Shown: piece by piece, positions 7,543-14,560 of the stretch
How the letters are laid out: every line of letters begins with the position of its first letter
Numbering within the stretch: position 1 is the first letter of the stretch
NCBI GenBank assembly: GCA_013151315.1
Contig: JAADIN010000054.1
Location: 1 to 18,806, forward strand
Origin: Planctomycetota bacterium
GTDB lineage: Bacteria; Planctomycetota; Planctomycetia; Pirellulales; Lacipirellulaceae
Length of the DNA: 18,806 nucleotides
Reading direction: 5' to 3'
Made by a program: the position numbers and the translations under genes
Notes under the pieces: generated by a model
What the model was told of the DNA's origin: nothing
Databases searched by the model: none
What the model saw: the letters and a program-made list of their open reading frames with translations, nothing else

Positions 7543-9088
7543 ACTCTTTGCCCGGATGGGCGACCTGCGGCCAGTATTCTTGAAAGTCGAACTCCGGGCT
7601 GTTGTCCAAGTCGTGGCACTTGAGACAATTGAGTACCGCTTTGCCGAGATCCTGGCCATCCTTGTTGCCTTCGTTTTCGCCAATTGTCAAACGCATGGCC
7701 GCCCGGAGACTCTCGATCTCTTTTTCGCTAAGTGATTCTTCTCCGTTCTCGGCTGCGACATGGGCCGCCCCAGGGCCGTGGCAGTTTTCGCAGCCGTTGC
7801 CCGTCAGATGCGGCGTCTTGGTTAGTCCCAAAAAGCCAGACTTGTATGGAAAAAATTCCTGAGGTTCCCAGCCCGTGACATGACAGCTCAAACATTCGGG
7901 ATCGAAGTGCCGGGGGGGATCCAGCTCGACCAGCGTTTCGGTGGCATGGGCGTGCGGCGTCTCTTCAAACACGGCAGTCGCCTCGGTGTGACACTCAGCA
8001 CAGGCGCCGCTTCCCACAAAACGATCGGCGGGATGTTTCATGTCCATCAGTCCCAGCCCGTCGAGCCCCATGTTCTTCAACTCGTCTTGGTAGGCCATGA
8101 GCATGGCTTGCATGTCGTCAGAATCGGCAAACCGATGGTCCAGCGGCACGCGCTCATAGCGAAAGGGCTGATCGGGATCGTCGTAGATACCCAGGACGAC
8201 CACATACATTCCCTTGTGGCCAACTTGGAGAAGCTTGGCCGTCGAACCTTCGATCTTTCGCATGTCCAGCGGGGGTTCTTCCGCCCCGCCCGTGGCAGCA
8301 ATCAGTTGGAACTGGGGAAACTGCCTGGAGAGTTCCTTCGCCTCATCAGGATCGGCATGCACCAAGAGCACGAGAACGTCGCATTTTTCTTGCGTGAGAG
8401 TCGGCATCAATTCTTCCAACGCTTTCGCCGGATCTACCCAAACGATGTCGGTGGCGTTCTTGAGGTCGGCTTGATAGCGTTTGCCGAGTACCGAAGTGAC
8501 GCCGATCTTTTTCCCGCCCGAGGAAATAATGCGATACGGGCTTGTCAGGCCAAGCCCCGGGTCGATGATGCTCACATTGGCCGACACCACGGGGTTGGTG
8601 CTCTCTTCGTAGTTCGACAGGACGTACGTCAGATAGTTGGCGTCCATCTGCAGTTCACGCACACCTAGCCCGACCGCTGAATAACCTAATTTGACGAGCG
8701 ACTTGAGGGCGTAGCGATATTTGATCTCGGCCTGCGGACCAAGCCGGCGAACTTGGCCACCCATGTCGAGCGAAATGAGCGGCCAGCCTTGGTCCTCCAG
8801 TTGGCCGATGAGCGTATGTCGTCGCTTGAGCCCGCCTTTTTGATTTTCCAAACCTGCGCATCCGCAAGGCTCGAGATAGCCATCCATTTCTCCGGAGAGA
8901 AGGATCGCAGCTCGCGGCTTCGGCCAGTCGACAAAAAGGGGAATAAACTCTTCGTCGGCTTGGTCCACAACATCAACTTGCTTGACCGCATCTTGCGAAT
9001 GAAGATCGGCGATCGCTGACAAAACCAAAGCTCCAGCGAAGCAGAGCGTCAAACCTCGTCGTCTGGAGAGTGCTTCCCGAAGTTGCAT
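7541..9088 (-). CDS. Exported tetrahaem cytochrome c fused to degenerate 5'-nucleotidase-like domain
   Basis: From the ATG at 9088 the product is 515 residues; an in-frame TTG at 9121 would add 11, but the ATG directly precedes an Arg-rich signal peptide (REALSRRRGLTLCFAGALVLSA). Residues about 60-320 resemble the SoxB/UshA-type metallophosphoesterase fold (LEPCGCAGLENQKGGLKRR, then LISLDMGG). Family metal ligands appear lost: DTHG reads GEMDG, LDxGD reads LDMGG, GNHE reads GVRE. The C-terminal part has four haem sites, CAECH, CLSCH, CENCH and CLKCH (about residues 363, 399, 433 and 488), in a cytochrome c554-like arrangement. It likely transfers electrons outside the cytoplasmic membrane. 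The exported DUF1573 gene lies upstream on the same strand, about 100 bases away, so they may be co-transcribed. Confidence 0.85.
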   Translation of the reverse strand: MQLREALSRRRGLTLCFAGALVLSAIADLHSQDAVKQVDVVDQADEEFIPLFVDWPKPRAAILLSGEMDGYLEPCGCAGLENQKGGLKRRHTLIGQLEDQGWPLISLDMGGQVRRLGPQAEIKYRYALKSLVKLGYSAVGLGVRELQMDANYLTYVLSNYEESTNPVVSANVSIIDPGLGLTSPYRIISSGGKKIGVTSVLGKRYQADLKNATDIVWVDPAKALEELMPTLTQEKCDVLVLLVHADPDEAKELSRQFPQFQLIAATGGAEEPPLDMRKIEGSTAKLLQVGHKGMYVVVLGIYDDPDQPFRYERVPLDHRFADSDDMQAMLMAYQDELKNMGLDGLGLMDMKHPADRFVGSGACAECHTEATAVFEETPHAHATETLVELDPPRHFDPECLSCHVTGWEPQEFFPYKSGFLGLTKTPHLTGNGCENCHGPGAAHVAAENGEESLSEKEIESLRAAMRLTIGENEGNKDGQDLGKAVLNCLKCHDLDNSPEFDFQEYWPQVAHPGKE

Positions 9089-9188
9089 GGTTTGCTTGCT
9101 ATCCTGAATGTTTGAGGCCAATCACCTGCAGGCTGCAATGGTAGCGTCTGAGATGTCTTTCGGCCAGCACAACTTCCGGCCTGTTGGC

Positions 9189-10349
9189 TCACGGCCCAAC
9201 GGCAAAGCGGACTCGCAACTGCACCTCGGGTGTCTCCGGGTGCGTGGTTTTTAAGACGATTGTTGCGTCGGTGCTGGCAGGCTTTCCCAACCAGACCATC
9301 GGTTGGGTGCCGGCGGGTACTTCGATCAACAGTGGCACATGCACGAGCTGCTCTTTCATTTTACGGCGCTCGCCAAAAGAGACTTTCAACTCCTTCGGCT
9401 CGACGCTAGCAACCGTAAATTCGGTGTCGGCCGCATATTCACCTCGAACCGCCAAATTCAGTCGCATTTTTTTTCCTTCGGGGCTACGAATCTTGCCCAA
9501 AGTGAGCAACCCGCGACGACCATTCCAACCTGGGCCGTAGATCGAGATATCACCCACAACATGACACGACATGGGAACGTTAATTTTTTCTGCGTTTTCA
9601 AGGTTCGTGCTCAGAGTCAGGAAGCCTCGCAACGGCCCAATCGTCTTGCCGGCGCGATAAGTCGTCAGAATCTTGATACCGCTCTGCGCCTCGGGCATCG
9701 GTAACTGATCTTTCTCCAAAGGCTCGAAATGGACCTCGACTTGCGACTGGAATCCCTTGCCAGAAATTTCGTGGGCCACGATCTCTAGTTTTTCGTCGAC
9801 ATACGAGACGAGCGTGGTATCCGACATTCTGGTTTCGTCGGTTCGCAAAGTTCCGTAGATCAACTCGGAAGGCGTCAACACCGTCGTCGACGCAATCACC
9901 TGGCCTTCCACCGTCAATTGAATATGAGACTGCAACGGATCGTTGGTGTGCAAGGTTGCCCCATGACGAAACGGCCCGGGAGCCGTCTTCGCGATCCATT
10001 CAAGGCGCACCTCGGTCTGGCCCCCCGGCTCGACCTCGTTATTAGTAAGGTCGCCAACCGTGCATTTGCAAGTCGTGTCGCCCACTTTCAGTTGGAGAGG
10101 GCTCGCTCCCACGTTGCGTACGATAAAGTCATGGGACATTGAGGTCTCCATTTCCATGCTGCCAAACTCGAACGTTGCTTCTGGCACCTCCGCTTTGGGC
10201 GCGTCCTTGTCGGCTTGCAGGATGGGCGCGTCGGCCTGCGGCTCAACGGCAGGCTTGGGCACAGGTGGTATTTGCATCCGCGCCAGGGTTGCTCCGAGCC
10301 CCAAGCCGACCACGGCCGAGCAGACGACAATCGTTAGAAATGTTTTCAT
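9189..10349 (-). CDS. Exported DUF1573 (Ig-like fold) protein
   Basis: A 386-residue protein with an N-terminal hydrophobic signal or anchor (FLTIVVCSAVVGLGLGATLA), then a Pro/Ala/Lys linker. The DUF1573 motif begins near residue 59: FEFGSMEM, HDFIVRNVGASPLQL, TTCKCTV (Cys94 and Cys96) and NNEVEPGGQTEVRL. DUF1573 domains are Ig/ASH-like and usually extracytoplasmic in Bacteroidetes and planctomycetes; no enzymatic role is known. The rest (about 150-386) is beta-rich with no motif I recognise and may hold further Ig-like domains. It precedes the cytochrome gene on the same strand, suggesting an envelope-associated pair. Confidence 0.85.
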   Translation of the reverse strand: MKTFLTIVVCSAVVGLGLGATLARMQIPPVPKPAVEPQADAPILQADKDAPKAEVPEATFEFGSMEMETSMSHDFIVRNVGASPLQLKVGDTTCKCTVGDLTNNEVEPGGQTEVRLEWIAKTAPGPFRHGATLHTNDPLQSHIQLTVEGQVIASTTVLTPSELIYGTLRTDETRMSDTTLVSYVDEKLEIVAHEISGKGFQSQVEVHFEPLEKDQLPMPEAQSGIKILTTYRAGKTIGPLRGFLTLSTNLENAEKINVPMSCHVVGDISIYGPGWNGRRGLLTLGKIRSPEGKKMRLNLAVRGEYAADTEFTVASVEPKELKVSFGERRKMKEQLVHVPLLIEVPAGTQPMVWLGKPASTDATIVLKTTHPETPEVQLRVRFAVGP

Positions 10350-10382
10350 GCCCTCTAGTTTACCGTAGCCGATTCGGTGGCG

Positions 10383-10916
10383 TCAATTTGCCGAGCGGCG
10401 CAAGTTTTGCCGACAACATGAAAAAAACGCCTGATAATCGCCACGCCGGTAGTCGGGAAACGTCCAATCGAAGAATTTCCAGCCGCCGCTTCGATAATTG
10501 AGCGTTACCTCGGCGTAGATGCCGTCCCGCAAATAGATGCGATGGGCGTGATCCTTGGTCGAGGCCAACACCAACTTGGCCAGGGTGAGATAGCCCGGGT
10601 CGAGGTTCAAGGGCCGCGGCTCGTCGTGCTGGCTGTCGGCTGCGTACTCGTGTTCCCACTCGTTGGTCATCCGCTTGATCTCGGGCAGCGAGCCAGGATC
10701 GATCTGGTCTCGAAACGTGAGGAATTGCTTTTTTAGTTCGGTTCCCATCGAGGCTTCGTAGTAGTCGGTCTCGGTAAACGCAAAAGCAGGGCTCTTTTCA
10801 TGCAGAGGGCCAAACTGCTCGATGGCACGAAGCTCGGCCCACGCGAGGGCGTCGTCGTAGCGACTGCAAACGGCGATGATCAGCATCGCCGGTTTTGGGT
10901 TGTTGATTGCGCCCAT
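10383..10916 (-). CDS. DUF4416 family protein
   Basis: A 177-residue protein beginning MGAINNPKPAMLIIAVCSRYDD. Family-like segments are EQFGPLHEKSPAFAFTETDYY, YEASMGTELKKQFLTF, LNLDPGYLTLAKLVLAST, KDHAHRIYLRDGIYAEVTL and WTFPDYR, which fit DUF4416. The function is unknown and no signal peptide is seen. The frame is open for 40 more codons upstream, but that part would be encoded by the REP-like repeats, so the ATG at 10916 is preferred. The start lies four bases after the repeat, with no Shine-Dalgarno sequence. Confidence 0.85.
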   Translation of the reverse strand: MGAINNPKPAMLIIAVCSRYDDALAWAELRAIEQFGPLHEKSPAFAFTETDYYEASMGTELKKQFLTFRDQIDPGSLPEIKRMTNEWEHEYAADSQHDEPRPLNLDPGYLTLAKLVLASTKDHAHRIYLRDGIYAEVTLNYRSGGWKFFDWTFPDYRRGDYQAFFSCCRQNLRRSAN

Positions 10917-10920
10917 AGTA

Positions 10921-10988
10921 TTTCGGACCGCGTGGCGGGCCGTCTGTTGTTGCATGTCAGTAGACGGAGGGCCACCGCCCTCCGAAAC
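10921..10988. repeat. REP-like inverted repeat pair between the RAYT and DUF4416 genes
   Basis: A 25-base unit at 10921-10945 (core CGGACCGCGTGGCGG) is followed 16 bases later by an inverted, diverged partner at 10962-10988. The partner itself folds as CGGAGGG/CCCTCCG. The outer ends, TTTCGG...CCGAAA, are exact complements. The arrangement resembles the paired REP units (BIMEs) that RAYT proteins act on. Confidence 0.75.
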
Positions 10989-10992
10989 TTCG

Positions 10993-11475
10993 TTAGAGAA
11001 ACAACCCTCTCTCCGGACTCCACTTCCACCCGCCATGATCGGGCAAATACTTCCCCTTCAAATAATCGAAATGCTTTTGGTCGGCTACGCGTTTTCGGCT
11101 CCCGCCTTCGGCCAACCATGTGCGTCTGTAGAGGTTTTGATTGAGCGAGCGTGAGATCGATCCCTTTACCGTACTTCGCATTCGCAGCCAAGGACGCTCG
11201 TTACGCCACCCGAGCAAAACATGCGCATGCGAAGGTTCGGTGGCGAGGAAGTAAACTTCGAAGGCTTGCTTTTCTCTTGAATCGAGCAGTGCGGTAATGA
11301 TCGCTTTTTGCAACTTGTCGTCGAATTCGACCGGCTCTTCCGTCTGGAGCTTTCGGTAGAGGGCCGCTTCGTTGGGGTCGGGTTCGAGGATGCCCTTGTG
11401 GCGTTTTACGTATCCTTGCCGTCGGTCGGGAAGCCAACTGGCGTAGGCGTGGTAGGTGAAGAGGTAGCAGGGCAT
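10993..11475 (-). CDS. REP-associated tyrosine transposase (Y1/IS200-like, RAYT)
   Basis: The 160-residue product begins MPCYLFTYHAYASWLPDRRQGYVKR. It contains the HUH motif in EPSHAHVLLGWRN and a downstream candidate nucleophile tyrosine in KHFDYLKGKYLPDHGGWKW. These are the two elements of the Y1 transposase domain, which cuts single-stranded DNA at hairpins through a 5'-phosphotyrosine. Size and C-terminal GGWKW fit RAYT-like proteins. A good AGGAG lies five bases before the ATG. The frame looks intact. Domesticated RAYTs are usually single-copy and linked to REP repeats, as seen here. Confidence 0.85.
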   Translation of the reverse strand: MPCYLFTYHAYASWLPDRRQGYVKRHKGILEPDPNEAALYRKLQTEEPVEFDDKLQKAIITALLDSREKQAFEVYFLATEPSHAHVLLGWRNERPWLRMRSTVKGSISRSLNQNLYRRTWLAEGGSRKRVADQKHFDYLKGKYLPDHGGWKWSPERGLFL

Positions 11476-11489
11476 GGTGGCTCCTGGCG

Positions 11490-11514
11490 TTTCGGACCGC
11501 GTGGCGGGCCGTCT
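11490..11514. repeat. REP-like repeat upstream of the RAYT gene
   Basis: An exact 25-base copy of 10921-10945, with core CGGACCGCGTGGCGG. It can fold as CCGC-GTG-GCGG with outer CGG/CCG pairs and one mismatch. On the minus strand it sits 14 bases before the RAYT start, in the same orientation as the copy before the DUF4416 start. Confidence 0.85.
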
Positions 11515-11532
11515 AATTGTTGCGATTGTAAA

Positions 11533-13038
11533 CTAATACGCACGTGCAAACACCCCTCGGCGCGAACTTGGCTTTCCTGAGAAAATACATTTCCCGTTTT
11601 CTTCCTCGCCGTCGACCGGTACGCAGCGGGCCGTCACTTTTAATTCCTTCAGCTCGGCCTCCATCTGCGGGCCGTCGACGAAATGGCAATACGCCAAGCC
11701 GCCGGGAGATTTTTCGGCGAAGAACTTTTTGAATTCTTCTAGCGTATCGATTCTTACCGTTGCTTCTTTGCGAGCGGCGGCGGCGCGATCGAAAAGTGTT
11801 TTTTGAATCTCGTCCAACGTCGCCGAAACAGTGGCAATGAACTCGTCGCGGACGACGCCTTCTCCCTTGCCGCCGACGTCGCGCCGGGCGGCAAAGACTT
11901 TGCCGGCCGCTACGTCGCGAGGCCCGACTTCCACACGAATCGGCACGCCCCGCTTGACCCATTGCCACTTTTTCTCTCCGCCGCGAATGTCGCGGTCGTC
12001 GAGACGTACTCGCACCGGCTCCTCATCATAGCGCTGGGCCGTCAATTCTTCTTTCAGCGATTCGCAGTATGCGAGGACTTCGGTTCGCTCGTCGTCGCTT
12101 TTGTAGATCGGCAAGATGACGACGTGGGCAGGGGCAAGTTTTGGCGGAAGCACGAGCCCATCATCGTCGCTGTGGGTCATGATGAGCGCCCCAACTAGTC
12201 GCGTCGACACGCCCCACGAGGTGGTCCACGCATAAACCTGATCGCCCGATTGATCTTGGAATTTTATTTCTTGCGCTTTGGCAAAGTTTTGACCTAAGAA
12301 ATGTGACGTGCCGGCTTGCAACGCTTTGCGATCCTGCATCATCGCTTCGATGCTGTAAGTGGCGACCGCCCCGGGGAACCGTTCGCCGTCGGTTTTTTCG
12401 CCCTTGATGACCGGCATGGCCATCGTCTCTTCGGCAAACTGGGCGTAGACATCGAGCATCAGCCGCGTTTCGGCCTGGGCTTCGGTGTCGGTGGCGTGGG
12501 CCGTATGGCCTTCTTGCCAGAGGAACTCGGTCGTGCGGAGGAACATCCGCGTGCGCAGTTCCCAGCGAACGACGTTGGCCCATTGATTGATGAGAATCGG
12601 TAGGTCGCGATACGACTCGATCCAGCGAGAAAACGTGGCCCCGATAATCGTTTCGCTGGTGGGGCGGACGATGAGCGGCTCTTCGAGCTTGGCCGAGGGG
12701 GCGGGTCGGAGGCCGCCATCGGGGTCGGGCTCGAGCCGATGGTGCGTCACGACGGCACACTCCTTGGCAAAGCCCTCGACGTGCTCGGCCTCTTTTTCTA
12801 GGAAGCTCATCGGGATAAAGAGCGGGAAGTAGGCGTTCTCGTGGCCGGTGGCTTTGAACATGGTGTCGAGCTTGCGCTGGATATTTTCCCAGATGGCGTA
12901 TCCCCACGGCTTGATGACCATGCAGCCGCGCACGTCGGAGGGCTCGGCCAGGTCGGCCGCCTTGACGACCTGCTGGTACCACTCGGGGTAGTTTTCGGCA
13001 CGGGTGGGAGAAATTGCGTTTTTTGGTTTTTTGGCCAT
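11533..13038 (-). CDS. proS: Prolyl-tRNA synthetase, archaeal/eukaryote-like type
   Basis: Charges tRNA-Pro with proline. The 501-residue product starts MAKKPKNAISPTRAENYPEWYQQVV at ATG 13038. The upstream in-frame extension to 13095 does not look conserved. Class II features are visible: GCMVIKPWGYAIWENIQRKLD, the RPTSETIIG motif 2 region, RTTEFLWQEGHTAHAT, and GTSHFLGQNFAKAQEIKFQD leading to motif 3. The anticodon-binding domain follows (LAPAHVVILPIYKSDDE). The C-terminus ends in FARAY, as in the archaeal/eukaryotic-like (type 3) ProRS, and lacks the bacterial editing insertion. It is divergent from yhaM; the 179-base spacer holds a conserved hairpin on the yhaM side. Confidence 0.96.
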   Translation of the reverse strand: MAKKPKNAISPTRAENYPEWYQQVVKAADLAEPSDVRGCMVIKPWGYAIWENIQRKLDTMFKATGHENAYFPLFIPMSFLEKEAEHVEGFAKECAVVTHHRLEPDPDGGLRPAPSAKLEEPLIVRPTSETIIGATFSRWIESYRDLPILINQWANVVRWELRTRMFLRTTEFLWQEGHTAHATDTEAQAETRLMLDVYAQFAEETMAMPVIKGEKTDGERFPGAVATYSIEAMMQDRKALQAGTSHFLGQNFAKAQEIKFQDQSGDQVYAWTTSWGVSTRLVGALIMTHSDDDGLVLPPKLAPAHVVILPIYKSDDERTEVLAYCESLKEELTAQRYDEEPVRVRLDDRDIRGGEKKWQWVKRGVPIRVEVGPRDVAAGKVFAARRDVGGKGEGVVRDEFIATVSATLDEIQKTLFDRAAAARKEATVRIDTLEEFKKFFAEKSPGGLAYCHFVDGPQMEAELKELKVTARCVPVDGEEENGKCIFSGKPSSRRGVFARAY

Positions 13039-13163
13039 GGCTGAGAATCGAGTGCCTGGAGTCGAGCGTTGAGAAAGAAAATCGAGAGCGGGCATTCTAG
13101 TGCAATTGCCGTCCTAAGAAAATCGCCCCCCTGCCCTGCCGCGAAATCTGCTAAGATGGCAGC

Positions 13164-13194
13164 CTCCGGCGATGCGTCGCATCGCGGCTATTTT
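13164..13194 (+). promoter_or_regulatory. Hairpin element upstream of yhaM, shared with rnr leader
   Basis: CTCCGGC is followed by a perfect stem, GCGATGC (13169-13175) and GCATCGC (13179-13185), around GTC, then GGCTATTTT. The same layout recurs at 14461-14490 with two changed but still paired stem positions. It ends about 24 bases before the yhaM ATG. It may be an RNA element or a dispersed repeat. Confidence 0.6.
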
Positions 13195-13217
13195 CCCTCT
13201 CAATTCTGATCCTCTTT

Positions 13218-14195
13218 ATGTCTGATACTCGTCGTTTTGTTAGCCAACTGTCGCACAACGAATCGGTCAGCCAGGTTTTTCTCGCTTCCGACAAGCAGTT
13301 GCGGCCCAATCGCAACGGCAATCTTTACCTTCAAGTCGATCTCTCTGATCGGAGCGGATCGGTCAACGCGCGGATGTGGAATGCGACCGACAACGACTAT
13401 CAGGCATTTAGCAACGGCGACTATGTGCATATTGAGGGGGCCACGCAGTTATTTCAGGGCAATATGCAGTTGATCGCCAACAGCATTCGCAAAGCGCGGC
13501 CCGACGAAGTCGACGAATCGGATTACGTCACCCTTCAGTCGGCCGAAGTCGAACAGATGCGCAGCCGGCTGATCGAGATTCTTGGCGGCATCAAATCGAC
13601 GCCCTTGGCCCGGCTGGCCAAAGCTTTTTTGTCCGACGAGCCGTTCATGGAAAAGTTTTGCCGGGCGCCGGCAGGGATGAAAAACCACCACGCCTACCGA
13701 GGCGGGCTGCTAGAGCATGTGCTGAGCTTGATGGAGCTGGTGCTGCTGGTCTCGTCGCGATATCCGCAACTCGACCAAGAAAAATTGTTGATGGGCGTGC
13801 TGCTTCACGATGCGGCCAAGATCGACGAGCTGACCTACGAGCGGGACATCGCCTACAGCGACGCCGGGCAACTGCTGGGCCACATGGTGCTCGGCGTCAC
13901 GATGCTCGACGACAAAGTACGGCAAATTGTTTCGCAAGACGGGCAGCCCTTTCCCGAACGGCTGCTGCTCGAACTAAAACATCTCATCATCAGCCACCAT
14001 GGCGAGTATGCCTATGGCAGCAGCAAATTGCCGATGACGCTCGAAGCGATCACGCTGCATCTGCTGGATAACCTCGATGCAAAGCTGGCCAATTTTACGC
14101 AGTTGATGACCGACTGCCCAAACAGCGACAGCAATTGGACGCAGTACTTTTCGCAGATGGGGCGGAAGTTATTCAAGGCGGAAGAAAAACAGTGA
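13218..14195 (+). CDS. yhaM: 3'-5' exoribonuclease YhaM family (OB-fold plus HD domain)
   Basis: The 325-residue product has an N-terminal OB-fold nucleic-acid-binding domain (GNLYLQVDLSDRSGSVNARMW, FSNGDYVHIEGATQLFQGNMQL) and a C-terminal HD phosphohydrolase domain. Metal-binding candidates are His167 (GLLEH), His197-Asp198 (LLHDAAKI), His222, His260/261 and Asp284 or Asp287 (LLDNLDAK). This arrangement and length match YhaM, a 3'-to-5' exoribonuclease of Firmicutes with homologues in other phyla. No Shine-Dalgarno sequence is seen. The hairpin at 13169-13185 lies just upstream. RNase R follows after a small gene, so two RNA-degrading enzymes are clustered. Confidence 0.9.
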   Translation: MSDTRRFVSQLSHNESVSQVFLASDKQLRPNRNGNLYLQVDLSDRSGSVNARMWNATDNDYQAFSNGDYVHIEGATQLFQGNMQLIANSIRKARPDEVDESDYVTLQSAEVEQMRSRLIEILGGIKSTPLARLAKAFLSDEPFMEKFCRAPAGMKNHHAYRGGLLEHVLSLMELVLLVSSRYPQLDQEKLLMGVLLHDAAKIDELTYERDIAYSDAGQLLGHMVLGVTMLDDKVRQIVSQDGQPFPERLLLELKHLIISHHGEYAYGSSKLPMTLEAITLHLLDNLDAKLANFTQLMTDCPNSDSNWTQYFSQMGRKLFKAEEKQ

Positions 14196-14226
14196 AGATT
14201 CGAATCCTTCAATCGGAGATCTAACG

Positions 14227-14457
14227 ATGACACCTGAAGAATTGGTTGAAATATTGGCAGAACGCCCATTCGTTCCATTGCTGTTGCATATGAGCAATGG
14301 TCGAACCCATGAAGTGCGGCATCCAGAAAATATACTCGTGGGAGAGGAAGTTGTCGCGATAAGTATTCCAAAAAAAGGGAGCGATTATCCCCTCATCCGT
14401 ATGGTCTCGCTGCCACACATCAACGAGATAGAACCTGTCTCCTCGGTGAGTGGTTAG
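14227..14457 (+). CDS. Small conserved-type hypothetical protein (76 aa)
   Basis: A short protein, MTPEELVEILAERPFVPLLLHMSNGR then THEVRHPENILVGEEVVAIS, ending in IEPVSSVSG. GGAG lies eight bases before the ATG, one of the better ribosome sites in the window. The pattern of PF-PL-LH-SDGR-like and HPE motifs resembles small hypothetical proteins that I recall from planctomycetes, but I know no function. There is no signal peptide or membrane segment. It lies 31 bases after yhaM and may be co-transcribed. Its codon and base use look slightly more AT-rich than its neighbours. Confidence 0.75.
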   Translation: MTPEELVEILAERPFVPLLLHMSNGRTHEVRHPENILVGEEVVAISIPKKGSDYPLIRMVSLPHINEIEPVSSVSG

Positions 14458-14460
14458 CTA

Positions 14461-14516
14461 CTCCGGCGATCTGTCAGATCGCGGCTATTTCCTGTCAGAT
14501 CGGCGGCTGTTCTTCT
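14461..14516 (+). promoter_or_regulatory. Hairpin element upstream of rnr, with a second partial copy
   Basis: CTCCGGC and a perfect stem GCGATCT (14466-14472)/AGATCGC (14476-14482) around GTC, then GGCTATTT. The right half is repeated at once: CTGTCAGATCGCGGCT at 14471-14486 and CTGTCAGATCGGCGGCT at 14492-14508. A further ACTATTTTCC lies at about 14528. It starts four bases after the small gene and ends about 45 bases before rnr. Confidence 0.6.
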
Positions 14517-14560
14517 GTCCGCCTCACGACTATTTTCCTTCCTTTCCTTAGTCCTTTTTT

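Larger units (their letters stand above)
10921..11514 (-). mobile_element. RAYT gene with flanking direct REP-like repeats
   Basis: The Y1 transposase gene lies between two identical 25-base direct repeats (10921-10945 and 11490-11514). Similarity continues weakly outside the right ends as (g/a)TTGTTGC. It fits a single-copy RAYT locus with its REP sequences better than a classical IS200 element. Whether it is mobile cannot be seen from one locus. Confidence 0.55.

Noticed and set aside
10917..11036. N-terminal extension of the DUF4416 protein
   Set aside because: It would be encoded by REP-like repeats and overlap the end of the RAYT gene; the family homology begins at the ATG at 10916.
13039..13095. 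Longer proS start at 13095
   Set aside because: The added residues do not resemble ProRS; MAKKPKNAISPTRAENYPEWY fits the family N-terminus.
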